Assembly (NCBI GenBank): GCA_036939755.1
Contig: JALLAZ010000579.1
Location: forward strand, 1 to 13,888
Direction: 5' to 3'
Length of the DNA: 13,888 bases
Source of the DNA: Stephanodiscus triporus
Taxonomy: Eukaryota > Bacillariophyta > Thalassiosirophyceae > Thalassiosirales > Thalassiosiraceae
Position 1 is the stretch's first letter, and each line of letters begins with the position of its first letter. The notes beneath the pieces are model-generated. The model saw only the letters and a program-made list of their open reading frames with translations, had not been told where the DNA came from and ran no database searches. Shown here in pieces: positions 1 through 8,602 of this stretch. A program made the translations under genes and the position numbers.

Positions 1-398
1 TATTGGAGCCCGAGGGGCGCGAATATTTAATAAGGCCCAATAAATAAACTATTATTTAGATATTTCATTACTGGAGAGATGTTGTGTTGCTTCACAAAAA
101 AGATATTTTGAAGTTGTTAAAAATGGAATTCTGCCTGGCTCGAAAAAAATCTTTCTGGTGGCACATAGAGTTACATCAGGTGGACGAGCCTGCCCGTGAT
201 CGGGGCGTCGGTGTAACGACAATGGTGGCAGCGTGGCGCCGGGCCGATGACAGCCCCCCAAAAAGAACTCGCCGTCGCGTCTGATCCCATAAAGCGTGTT
301 GTCACGACCCACGGCGAGTGAGGAGCCAAACGCTGCTGGGCAGAGCCGCAGGGGGGGCGGGATTCGGGGTCGTTGTTTTGCTTCGTGAGGCGCACGGT

Positions 399-422
399 GG
401 TTGGGGGGGGCTGGGGGGGGGG
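399..422 (+). other. G-run block, possible G-quadruplex
   Basis: The plus strand reads GG, TT, eight G, CT, then ten G. These runs can supply four or more tracts of three G, so a G-quadruplex is possible on the plus strand. No gene start is nearby, so a regulatory role is not indicated. Long G runs like this are also prone to sequencing error. Confidence 0.5.
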
Positions 423-845
423 CAGGAGCGAATCCCACCTTTTCGAGTAATCTCCGTGTCCGAGAAGCTTTTCTCATTTTTGAGAAAGGATGTACTTTCT
501 GTACTCTAGAATACTCTAGTGTTTTTGTTGCGCACATACGGGAGTCCGTGGTAAATGGCGCCGGAAAAAAATTCAGGGTCTGAATATTTTTCAAGGGTAT
601 TTAACATGTAGCATGTGTTTGACTGTCACGTCGATGTGTATTCATACACCTGCAAATGGTCACACCCTTCACAACAATCAACCATGGTCACATCAACATT
701 TTCAGGGCATGAATACTTTGAAATTTGCAAGGTAAGAAATTTGGAATGGTGGTGTTCTTGGAGTGGTGTCTTTTTTAAGTATATTCTTCACTCATCAACA
801 TCAACAGTTACTCTTACCCCATGCCCACACCAATCCCACACCCAG

Positions 846-886
846 AGCAGGAGCCAGAGCCAGTGCTGGAGCTAGAGCCAGAGCCC
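846..886 (+). repeat. Short imperfect GAGCCA-type tandem repeat
   Basis: Interrupted copies of a GAGCCA/GAGCTA-like hexamer run through this segment (gagcag, gagcca, gagcca, gtgctg, gagcta, gagcca, gagccc). It is a low-complexity microsatellite-like tract and does not lie in a supported gene. Confidence 0.55.
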
Positions 887-1032
887 ACCACTCCTTAGAC
901 GACACGGTGACCGCCAGACCTTAATTTTGTAAATAGGAGTACTTACAGTATTTAGAACCCCGAATTCATCGGTATCGGTCCTAAGATAATCAATACCCCG
1001 ATCGGCCGATCATAATCGCTTCATCAATAGTT

Positions 1033-1111
1033 GGTCTCTACTGGGCCAAAGTGGGGGGCATCTTTATAACACCCTAATAAAAGGCTGTGCAAGTTAGGCC
1101 CAGTAGATACC
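1033..1111. repeat. Imperfect inverted repeat, 15-nt arms
   Basis: GGTCTCTACTGGGCC at 1033-1047 and GGCCCAGTAGATACC at 1097-1111 are reverse complements at 14 of 15 positions, with 49 nt between them. The second arm ends three bases before the ATG of the first decayed coding segment (1115). The pair could be a hairpin in a leader, or the remnant of a mobile-element end. No matching copy is visible at the other side of the decayed region. Confidence 0.5.
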
Positions 1112-1114
1112 ATC

Positions 1115-2653
1115 ATGGCGGTCTCCTCTACAACCGTCTTGGCTCAGATAGCCAAATTCCTTATAATTCTCTCTGATGCACCGTCGTACTGGTTCAGCCT
1201 CAACAAGATCTGTGACAATGACTTTCATCTGGCTAAACGATTTGGCATGGATAACGAAAATTTTGAGGCGCTATTGCTGGGAATTTAGCAAAGTATAAGG
1301 GGAAGACACTCTGCATTTTGGCGGATCAGTGGACAGTGGACATCATTCTTGGGTGGGCATCACTTCTCAGACTTGTCCCCTGACCCCCCCCTCATTTGAA
1401 TTTGAACGAAAGAAAATTGAAATCAACAATCAAACTGAGAAGACTTATGTGGTGCGTATTGGCTCTCTAATTGATCGGTCACCACTAAAGTTTGAGAAGC
1501 AGTTAAAGATGAACCTTAATCCCCCTCGGATGAATTCTCTAAGAATTCGACAACAAGCTTTTGGTCGGGCCACAGATCTTGCTTTGCAATGTGCATAAAC
1601 CTTCAGCAAAAAAAAGTGAGATGGAATGTCACCAACATCAATAGAGGCACCTGTGCAGGTTCCCTCTGCAAAAGATATTGTTCGAACAGTGGAAGAAGAA
1701 CCTGCTATGCAACAAATCCCAGCTGGAGATGTGAAACAAAATGGGGGACAAGAGCAGAGAAGACAACTCTTTGACTATGGACAACAGATGTATCCTCTCC
1801 TGACGGGAATTTACGGTGATGCATTCACTCCATTTGAACCCGAGATACAAGAGCGGGTACGCACATTGCTTTCCGAGATAATGCATTTACTGGATGCATC
1901 ACAAGAGGGATTGAAAGTGAAAGATTTTGGTGGAAACGGTGCCTCGTTCGTCCAGTGATAAGTCGTTCAATAACACTAAATCATGGGTTGATAAAGCGCT
2001 TGAAATTAGTGGATCCCCTCACAATGGCACAGTTGAAAGTGCATTCCGCGTCGACAATCATCTGTGCAGATATCATGGAGATTCTGTTCGTAAAGCGTTG
2101 ACAAAGCAAGGCATGGTTATTGCAGAGGAGATGTCGCCGGTAAAATATGTTGCAATGTTGGGATCACTCAAAATCAGTTGGAGACAAGAGACAAAGTTAC
2201 ATTTTTTTGTATTTGTGATCTGGCAAAGTGTATGCTGCAACAAAATCATGCAGATATAAAAAACGCTAAAGATGCCTTCTAAGCGACACTGTTCTGGAAT
2301 GTTGGTTTGCAAATATGATCGGTCAAACAAAATCACAAACTAAGAGCCTCTCCAGTAAAATGAATTTCACAGGAAGGAGCATGAGACCATCAGCAATTAG
2401 GTTGTACATGTCTTCAAGTGAATTGAGAGAAGGTGGGGACTGTGGGACAAAGTCTTTTTTTGTTGCTTTTGATAGACACCTGCTGTGATATGACGAGGAG
2501 ACACAAGATGCTCAGAGATGTTAAACCATGCAGAGGAAAGAAAGGTTTTGGTGTATGACCATTATAATGATGCCCTGAGAGACCTTTCTTGGCGATGATG
2601 ATCCTGTGGATGAAGACGTCAATAAGATTATGAATGTTGGTGTTAGGTGTTAG
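1115..2653 (+). pseudogene. Decayed coding region of unknown family, frame broken repeatedly
   Basis: Several successive open segments on the plus strand read like ordinary protein but lie in different frames. They are 1115-1288 (57 codons from ATG, including the string SLNKICDNDFHLAKRFG), about 1380-1598, 1626-1958, about 1940-2210 (with HLCRYHGDSVRKAL and EEMSPVKYVAML), 2214-2282 (CDLAKCMLQQNHADIKNAKD), 2282-2488 and short pieces up to a TAG at 2651-2653 (ending FLGDDDPVDEDVNKIMNVG). At 1958 and 2282 the reading passes to another frame within a few bases, which suggests small indels rather than introns. I do not recognise the family. Abundance of such remnants in diatom genomes makes an old transposon or retroelement protein possible, but no terminal repeats or catalytic motifs were found. 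A heavily spliced gene is the less likely alternative. Confidence 0.5.
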
Positions 2654-2890
2654 CGGGTTGATGTAAGTAGGATTCTAGTTCGTTATGAGTAGGGGTACAA
2701 GCAGTCCTATTTTTATTTTTATTTAGATTATCTTAGGCAGAATTTTCAAGGGTAATTAGGTAGAGAAAAATGCAGCCCTGCTTACTCTCTTCCTGGATAC
2801 CATCATTACTCCTACTCCTACTCCAAACTCACTTTCCCCAACGTATCGGTTTATTGTTTCTGACAATCAATGCCTTCTTTTGATCAGTAG

Positions 2891-2939
2891 CACTCTCTTA
2901 CTCTGAGATATTGAATCTCAGAGGTAACTAGCGAGAGTG
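2891..2939. repeat. Long stem-loop, 19 paired bases
   Basis: CACTCTC (2891-2897) pairs with GAGAGTG (2933-2939). Inside it TTACTCTGAGAT (2898-2909) pairs with ATCTCAGAGGTAA (2915-2927) through one bulged G, leaving a 5-nt loop ATTGA. Five bases (CTAGC) bulge between the two stems on the 3' side. A further ACAATCA (2863-2869) could pair with TGATTGT (2938-2944) as an alternative outer stem. The region is non-coding, so the structure may belong to a transcript, a palindromic element or a MITE remnant. Confidence 0.6.
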
Positions 2940-3324
2940 ATTGTAGGACCTTTGTGTTTGTTCATGGGATAATCATTTACTTTTTATCTCACATGGCTCA
3001 GTTGCACGAACGAATCACATAGTCAGAGCAGGACCGAGAGCACCCCCCCCCCAACTTTATAAATCACGCACGAATAAGTCTTCTCATTCTTTCCTCAATC
3101 GCTTTCTCGGTTATTGGAGCTGATGCTGCCAACTGATTAACACGTTTTCTGCCCTTGTGACCAGTGTTGTGACTTCTACCACCTTTTCCCCTGATTAATA
3201 TGAGGGAAAATCAAATGTATAGGAGTAGAGGTTATGTACGAATGGAATTGGAAGGAGATGTTTCATAAAATGAATAAATACTGAAATGAATTCTCACCTT
3301 TTAATCCTACCATTTCCTCTAACG

Positions 3325-3349
3325 ATAAAGCGCTTCGCGGCGCTTTTAT
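3325..3349. repeat. Small GC-rich hairpin
   Basis: AAAGCGC (3327-3333) and GCGCTTT (3340-3346) flank a TTCGCG loop. The stem extends by AT pairs on the outside with one bulged T. It lies about 370 bases before the BEACH start and is followed by T-rich sequence. Its function is unknown. Confidence 0.4.
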
Positions 3350-3599
3350 TTGTCTTCAGACAGCTCTTCTCCCGCAGCGCACCACCCATCAAGGAGAGAG
3401 GAGATTCCGTTCTGAAACACATCACACTCCATGCACACCCATTTCGGCTACCGCATGAGGGGCCTCTTACGAAGATCGACCCCAGTGGTGGCAGGGCGCT
3501 TCGTAGCATGGCGCCGAACATTATGTTGTTATTGCAGTTTATGGTGGAGGGGAGGATAGGAGTGGGGGTCGGAGGGCAAGCTAGAACATAGAGTCCTGG

Positions 3600-3635
3600 T
3601 ACGATACGTAGAGTACACAACATGTCGTACGATAC
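3600..3635 (+). promoter_or_regulatory. Two TACGATAC motif copies upstream of the BEACH gene
   Basis: TACGATAC occurs at 3600-3607 and 3628-3635, starting 28 nt apart and ending 112 and 84 nt before the ATG at 3720. The same 8-mer in the same sense-strand orientation lies upstream of the glycosyltransferase and of the gene starting at 9944. This makes it a candidate core promoter or transcription-factor site; the role is inference. Confidence 0.45.
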
Positions 3636-3719
3636 TTATGTCACAAACAGTCGTCTGTTCTTGGTCCGTTATTGTCCAGACCCTCAGCCGAAATCCGAAA
3701 TCCAGCATCCAACAATAGT

Positions 3720-6126
3720 ATGACGTCAACTACCACAATGATGAAGGAGGCTATCCAAGCTCTCTATCCTCCTCGGCTTACAGCATCTCGGCGTCGAGTC
3801 CGACGACTTGGATCATCCATCTCCTCCTCCAATGAGAGCTTTCATGAAAATTCGCTGCCGCAGTTTCGAGGTTTCGATGCCAACGTCACCGCCCCCAATA
3901 ACCCCCCATTATCGACATCATATAGCACGTCCTCCAATCGAAAGTCCAAAGACCGTTTCTCGGAACTGCTATTGGAACATGGAGAGAGGGATTTGCACCA
4001 AGATTGGGCAGTATGTGCGTCTTCCACGCATACCTCGTCGGGCAACAGTGTTTGCGTCGGAATCAGTTGTAGCTCTCACATGAAGCAGATAGAGGGTCGA
4101 CTGAGACTTTGTTCTCAATCGATTGTCTTTGAACCTCATCAGACATCGAGGGGGATCATAAGGGCACCGTTTCGGCACATGACTTACCTTGGGGGAGGGG
4201 GCAATAAGAACGGGAACAGTACGGATATGACTGTGGCGGTTGTTCGATGTGAACGACACGTTATTATGAAATCGAACAATGCGATCGGACCATTTGATTG
4301 CATCCACACACCGGTTGAATTCAGCTTCCGGTTTGTGCACTCGTCGCCTAGCAAATTCCTATCACTTGCCCGAAAATTGTTTGACGTGGAAGCATCCAAT
4401 AAAAAGGCGTCTGTATCCTTTGCTCCAAGTGTCGCGTTCGAAGCATCAGCTCCTCCCATCATACAGTTGCCTTCAAACAACTATTCTCGCGACGCCGTCG
4501 TTGAGGAAATCATGAGACCCGCAATGAATCGGCCATTTGATACAACAAATTTTCTTCACGTATCCGAGCATTCGCTTACCCCAAATCTTCGATGCTCTAT
4601 CAAAGCACTGCTTTTAGAGCATAAAGGCTGTGCTTTATTGACAGAGTTTGGTCTTTACTTTCAACCGGTGGTAGCCTCAGAAATGATGGACGCTGGTAGT
4701 GGTGCTGAGGGTAGGGTTGGTGTAAACGGCAAATTTCGGGTATGGGCCTTTGATGACATGAGGGCAATAGCTCGACGGTACGATGGAATGAAAGACAGAG
4801 CACTTGAAATATACTCGAAAAATCAACATTCAATACTTCTCACGTTTGAATCTACGCTGGTACGAGAACGGGTAATTCGCATTTTATCTCAGCAAATATC
4901 AGCAAAGAAACCGGTACCTTTGCCATGCTTCACGGATCGATCTTTCGTAGAATCTGCCTTGGAACTCTGGCAAGCTGATGAGTTGGACAATTTCGAGTAT
5001 TTGCTTTGTCTAAACGCTGCAGCGGGGAGATCTTATCATGACCTCTCCCGATACCCCGTTTTTCCTTGGGTACTCGCCTATTATGGCGGTCTTGATGAGG
5101 ATGATGATCTGGATGACTCTTCACCAGAAGAGTTGGATTTTGCTGATCCGAGCATCTTTCGTGACTTATCTCTTCCTATTGGTGCATTAAACGATTCACG
5201 ATTTGAAGAGTTCCGGAAGAGATACGAGGGTATGGTACAGCAGCAGAAGAGCCATGCGTCACAATACAATCAAGATGCACCGTTCATGTATGGGACACAT
5301 TACTCCGCTCCTGGCTATGTTTTGTATTACTTATTGAGGGTCCTACCGGAACACATGCTATGTTTGCAAAATGGTAAATTTGATGTGCCGGATCGACTTT
5401 TCCATTGCATCGATGCAACCTACAAGTCAATACTAAGCAATCCGGCTGACGTGAAAGAGCTCATACCAGAGTTTTATGACCCTGACTGCTTTGACTTCTT
5501 GATAAACAGCATGGGATTGCAACTGGGTACCCTTCAAACAGGCCAACGAGTCAATGATGTACTATTGCCGTCCTGGGCAAAATCTGCAAAATCATTTCTT
5601 CGACAAAACCGCGCCGCACTTGAGTCTGATTATTGCACTAAACACCTTCCGAAATGGATCGATCTCATATTCGGCGTCACATCACGAGGACCAGGCGCCA
5701 AGGCTGCTAAAAACTTATTCCACCCCATGTCTTACATGGGTCCAGAGGAGGTCGAAGCCATTCAGAGCCCTGAGGGAAGATTACATGCCGAGCTTCAGTC
5801 TACAGAATTCGGGATCGTTCCGTGAGTTTAGCCTTGTTCTTCTCTCGTATGTCATTAATTAAATTGCAATATTAAACATGGAGTGCTTCTGTTGCCGCAG
5901 TGATCAACTATTCATTCGTCCTCATCCTAAAAAAGGTGATCCCATTGGTAGTTGGGGGGAATCAGATTCGCTGCTGACTAGAGATCGTCTTCGTGATTCA
6001 TATGGGTTAGAGGGTACCCTCTCTGCTTCTAGTGCAAATACTGCTAGGATTTTCTCTGGAATATCTGCAGATATTTTTGTGCAGAATGAGAAAACTAACT
6101 TTGTTAGGAATTATTCGTTGGGCTAA
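3720..6126 (+). CDS. NSMAF/FAN-type BEACH-domain protein, two exons, no WD40 repeats
   Basis: Joining 3720-5821 and 5901-6126 gives 775 residues. A GRAM/PH-like module covers residues about 80-220 (IEGRLRLCSQSIVFEPH), a PH-BEACH-like module about 285-395, and the BEACH domain about 415-700. The BEACH domain shows AGRSYHDLSRYPVFPWVL, YGTHYSAPGYVLYYLLRV, NPADVKELIPEFYDP and HLPKWIDLIFG. This order matches NSMAF, which links TNF-receptor signalling to neutral sphingomyelinase in animals; BEACH proteins generally act in membrane traffic. The stop after FGIVP lies inside a GTGAGT splice donor. Splicing to 5901 restores FGIVPDQLFIRPHPKK, the expected continuation (FGQTP..LF..PHP). The protein then ends after about 65 residues without the WD40 propeller of animal NSMAF, and only 123 bases separate it from the convergent next gene. 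A TTG 48 bases upstream opens the frame further, but the ATG is preferred in a eukaryote. Family is well supported; cellular role in this organism is inferred. Confidence 0.93.
5822..5900 (+). other. Intron of the BEACH gene, 79 nt
   Basis: The donor is GTGAGT and the acceptor is TTGCCGCAG, phase 2. The unspliced reading meets TGA within the donor, which makes exon 1 look like a complete gene. Splicing joins the protein at exactly the conserved FG.xP / QLF..PHP junction of BEACH proteins, which is the main support. Confidence 0.85.
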
Positions 6127-6249
6127 CATCCAGGATTGATTTGTTGTCATCCTGTTCACTGTCCCTTAAGACTTTAGCATAATCCTAGCTAATACAAAGG
6201 TCTACCACCCTAAGTTTCCAGAGCGTTAAGGCACATTCTTTTCAATATC

Positions 6250-7757
6250 CTATGCCTGACCTGGAATAACAACTTGAATGTATCCCCTTTTACCATGACC
6301 CTTGCAATAGCCTCGAAAATGTTCGATTTGAAATTCACCTCCTCTTGCTTTGAGGACTTCTTCCTTATTCGTCAACTGAACTTTCTCCCTGCCCCATAGA
6401 GTTGTCTCTAGATCTTCCCTAATTCTGTACCATTCATGATGGAATTTTCGGCACAATCGCTCCTGTATTCGATCGGCATCTTGCGGTAGACACTCCCATG
6501 GCTTTTGACAAAGAGTGAAGTGGGTTGTTACAACATCTTCGATTGGATGAGAGCGGCAATCTTCGCATTCATCATTTTTATCCGGGCGATTGTAACCATC
6601 TCTGCAGCTACCACTAACAACGTCATTCTTGGTAGGTTTGTCGCGTGGATTGTCAGCCATATTATTGTAGATACAGCGATTTAACTCAACTCCTGTTCCG
6701 GGATGAAGGTGGTCATAAAAGTACGGAACGATACCTTGAAATGTCATGGACTAAAGAGAAGATAAATTGATGCCGTCATGAAGTTATCATAACTAAATTG
6801 TTTCGAATATGATATTGGCACCAGAGAAAATGCACTTACCCCATAAAATGGACCGAAACCCATTCCACCCCATCCTCCGTTACTTCGAAAGTCTCCTTTG
6901 CGAATTATTGACAAGAATTCATTATACACATCGAGAGATGGCCGCAGAACTAAAAATCCACCCTGAACTCCAGCGTGCTTCATACCAAGGTGTGCCATAT
7001 TGTAATCTCTAGTGAAAAATGCGTTAATCTGATTGACATCGGTAGCAGGCGTTGGAATCAGTGGATCACCGAATGCAACGTCAACTCCTCCATTACTACC
7101 GTCTTTGGGAGCGCCATTAATCATCACATCATATAATCTATCCATGGGCTTCAACACAAGAGTATCCAAATCCAAATGTACGACAACTGGATGCTGAATC
7201 AAAGTATAAGCGTGTAACTTAACGAATTCCTTTTCTCCACAGCATCCGTTGGAAGGCACCTTCTCTCTCAGGTACTGTCCTTCAATCTCTGCTAATGGAA
7301 CTGGAACGTCTCTAAGCAATACTTCATACCCTAGTGGATCTAGAGCAGGTCGAGCGCACGATTCAGCCTCCAAATGTACGAGGGCGTACATTTTGTAGTC
7401 ATATAAGCTTTGACTTTGAGGGTAATTCTGGAAAGAGTTAAGATGTATGGAGTGCTTAAGGATGGCTGCACCATCCTTTATGCCAGCGCCAAAATCACCA
7501 CTATCGCCGTTGTTTTTGGGACAACCGGAAACGGTTATCGCATATGCTACTGTCGCGATAGGATGCTTACCACTCATATTTCTACTGCTGCCATCATCAT
7601 GTTTGTTCCCGCTGCGCAAAATTGACGACGATAGGAAATAATAATAGAAAACTATGATGACTGATATCAAAAAGATACCGAATCCTTTTAGCAATAATAT
7701 GATGTGGTTAGGGTCATGGTGTTGGGTTGCTCCCCGGCGTGATTGAAGGTCCACCAT
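6250..7757 (-). CDS. Golgi-type GT-A glycosyltransferase (GT8-like), two exons
   Basis: Exon 1 is 7757-6840 and exon 2 is 6750-6250, giving 472 residues. A short cytoplasmic tail is followed by one hydrophobic segment at about residues 18-42, the type II membrane topology of Golgi glycosyltransferases. VVHLDLDTLVLKPMDRL at 192-208 contains the DxD metal and nucleotide-sugar motif (D196, D198), in the glycogenin/GT8 style. GVQGGFLVLRPS (263-274) is the typical acceptor-side stretch, and GFGPFYG joins SMTFQGIVPYFYDHLHPG at the splice. Residues about 345-410 are Cys-rich (SCRDGY, CEDC, CQKPWEC, LCRKFHHEW), suggesting disulfides in the lumen. It would transfer a hexose from a nucleotide sugar to a glycan or protein. 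The acceptor cannot be told from sequence. It is divergent from SF3B5, with 215 bases between start codons. Confidence 0.88.
6751..6839 (-). other. Intron of the glycosyltransferase gene, 89 nt
   Basis: On the minus strand the donor is GTAAGT directly after a GGG codon and the acceptor is a pyrimidine-rich TTATCTTCTCTTTAG before TCC. Phase 0. Without splicing the first frame ends at a stop soon after the donor, and the second frame would start at an internal ATG with no targeting signal. Confidence 0.88.
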
Positions 7758-7972
7758 GGTTGGTTGTTTTAGCTTGTTGCAGGCTTTCGATTCAACGCGG
7801 GAATAAGTAGGTATCGTAAGCTAGTACGCGTAGATGTGCCACAGAGAGAGAGGATGACCACATTCTCACTCTGAGGCCGCCGCGTGCGTGCTCCACACAC
7901 TCTCAGACGACGACGATACAGTCGTTGGTAGTTATCTCCCATATTGCATCCGCTTTTTCTCGTGTTATAAAT
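7758..7972. promoter_or_regulatory. Divergent promoter region, glycosyltransferase and SF3B5
   Basis: The 215 bases between two divergent start codons must hold both promoters. AGTAGGTATCGTA lies at 7806-7818. Read on the minus strand its core is TACGATAC, 53 nt before the glycosyltransferase ATG. The same 13-mer recurs exactly at 10036-10048. A TATAA-like TTATAAATA sits at 7965-7973, immediately before the SF3B5 ATG and so probably too close to act as its TATA box. Confidence 0.5.
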
Positions 7973-8245
7973 ATGAGTACTCCTGGAGGAGCTCCGATTC
8001 ACAAAGACCAACTCAAAGCGAAGTACATCGGGACTGGAGACGCTGACATGTCAAAATATGAATGGGTTACGAATATGCATCGCGACACACTGGCCTCTCA
8101 CATCGGACACTACGATCAACTGTCCTACTACGCCGTCGCTCAGAATGAGAGCATAGGACGGGTAAAGCAAGAATTCATTGAGAAAATGTTACAGCCGTGC
8201 AATAGGCCGCCCATGGGGAGTAAGGAGGAGGGGGAGGGAAAATAA
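7973..8245 (+). CDS. SF3B5: Splicing factor 3B subunit 5 (SF3b10)
   Basis: The 90-residue product is close to the usual length (86 in human). KAKYIGTGDADMSKYEWV (15-32), NMHRDTLASHIGHYDQLSYY (34-53), AVAQNES (54-60) and EKMLQPC (70-76) match the family along its whole length. SF3B5 is a small all-helical subunit of the SF3b complex of U2 snRNP. It packs against SF3B1 and SF3B3 and helps hold the branch-site recognition module in the nucleus. Upstream in-frame codons back to a TTG at 7925 do not match the family, so the ATG at 7973 is chosen. There is no intron. The tail after residue 77 is lineage-specific (MGSKEEGEGK). Confidence 0.96.
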   Translation: MSTPGGAPIHKDQLKAKYIGTGDADMSKYEWVTNMHRDTLASHIGHYDQLSYYAVAQNESIGRVKQEFIEKMLQPCNRPPMGSKEEGEGK

Positions 8246-8602
8246 CACCGGGAATGGCGGGTGACGACGTGCATGATGGCAGACAGCGGTGAATGACGAT
8301 ATTAATAACAAAACAGTTCGTTTTGGGATTCCTTAATTTTGATGCCAGTGGGATGAACACAGATGGGAGAAGTTGGTGTTTTTTTAATGTGATCCAAAAA
8401 TAGAGCTCGAGGTCCATGCCAAAGAAATAGGCTGCACTCCTTTCTTGAGAAGATCGTCCACACCCCACACTTTTAGTGAGAATTGCCAAAAATAGGTTAA
8501 TGTAGATAAATAAACCCTTTCTATCTTATTACTGCTTGGCTGGTGGCCAAGCGTTTTAACATTTGAACCTGGTTAACACAGTCTTAATAGCAGGTTCTTT
8601 CG
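8246..8602. other. Convergent 3' flanks of SF3B5 and the gene at 8603-9944
   Basis: No gene is seen. The stretch should hold both 3' UTRs. An AATAAA at 8509-8514 on the plus strand could serve SF3B5 polyadenylation, but the hexamer is loosely conserved in algae and this is a weak call. Confidence 0.4.

Larger units (their letters stand above)
1..1114. other. Intergenic region without a supported gene
   Basis: Open frames here begin at TTG or sit opposite GC-rich runs, and their translations are Pro/Arg-rich or Ser/Cys/His-rich without recognisable motifs. Composition changes abruptly: AT-rich at 1-120, GC-rich at about 180-440, then AT-rich again. The stretch holds a G-run block (399-422), a short GAGCCA-type repeat (846-886), a 12-bp palindrome GATCGGCCGATC (1000-1011) and an imperfect inverted repeat (1033-1111), listed separately where useful. 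I see no tRNA or other RNA gene. Confidence 0.6.
2654..3719. other. Non-coding interval upstream of the BEACH gene
   Basis: There is no supported gene. Two overlapping frames (plus strand from an ATG at 3286, minus strand 3623-3294) are about 100 codons long but Arg/Pro-rich and featureless. The interval holds an ACTCCT microsatellite near 2805-2826, a strong hairpin at 2891-2939, a run of ten C at 3043-3052, a small GC hairpin at 3325-3349 and two copies of a promoter motif at 3600 and 3628. Confidence 0.55.

Noticed and set aside
52..594. A 180-codon minus-strand frame
   Set aside because: It starts at TTG, is Pro/Arg-rich over a GC-rich block, and shows no domain or intron support.
588..2754. 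TTTTCAAGGGTA at 588 and 2743 as direct repeats flanking the decayed region
   Set aside because: Several 12-mer coincidences are expected in a window of this size, and no terminal inverted repeats support an insertion.
3286..3623. Overlapping frames of about 100 codons on both strands
   Set aside because: Both are low-information, overlap each other, and cover a probable promoter region.
3672..3719. Upstream extension of the BEACH frame to a TTG
   Set aside because: TTG initiation is unlikely in a nuclear eukaryotic gene, and the 16 extra residues match nothing in the family.
5878..6126. Separate small gene starting at ATG 5878
   Set aside because: The ATG lies in the BEACH intron, and the residues after 5901 continue the BEACH family motif, so this is exon 2.
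6250..6747. Separate gene starting at ATG 6747
   Set aside because: The ATG is the second codon of glycosyltransferase exon 2 after a good acceptor site, and the protein lacks its own start or targeting signal.
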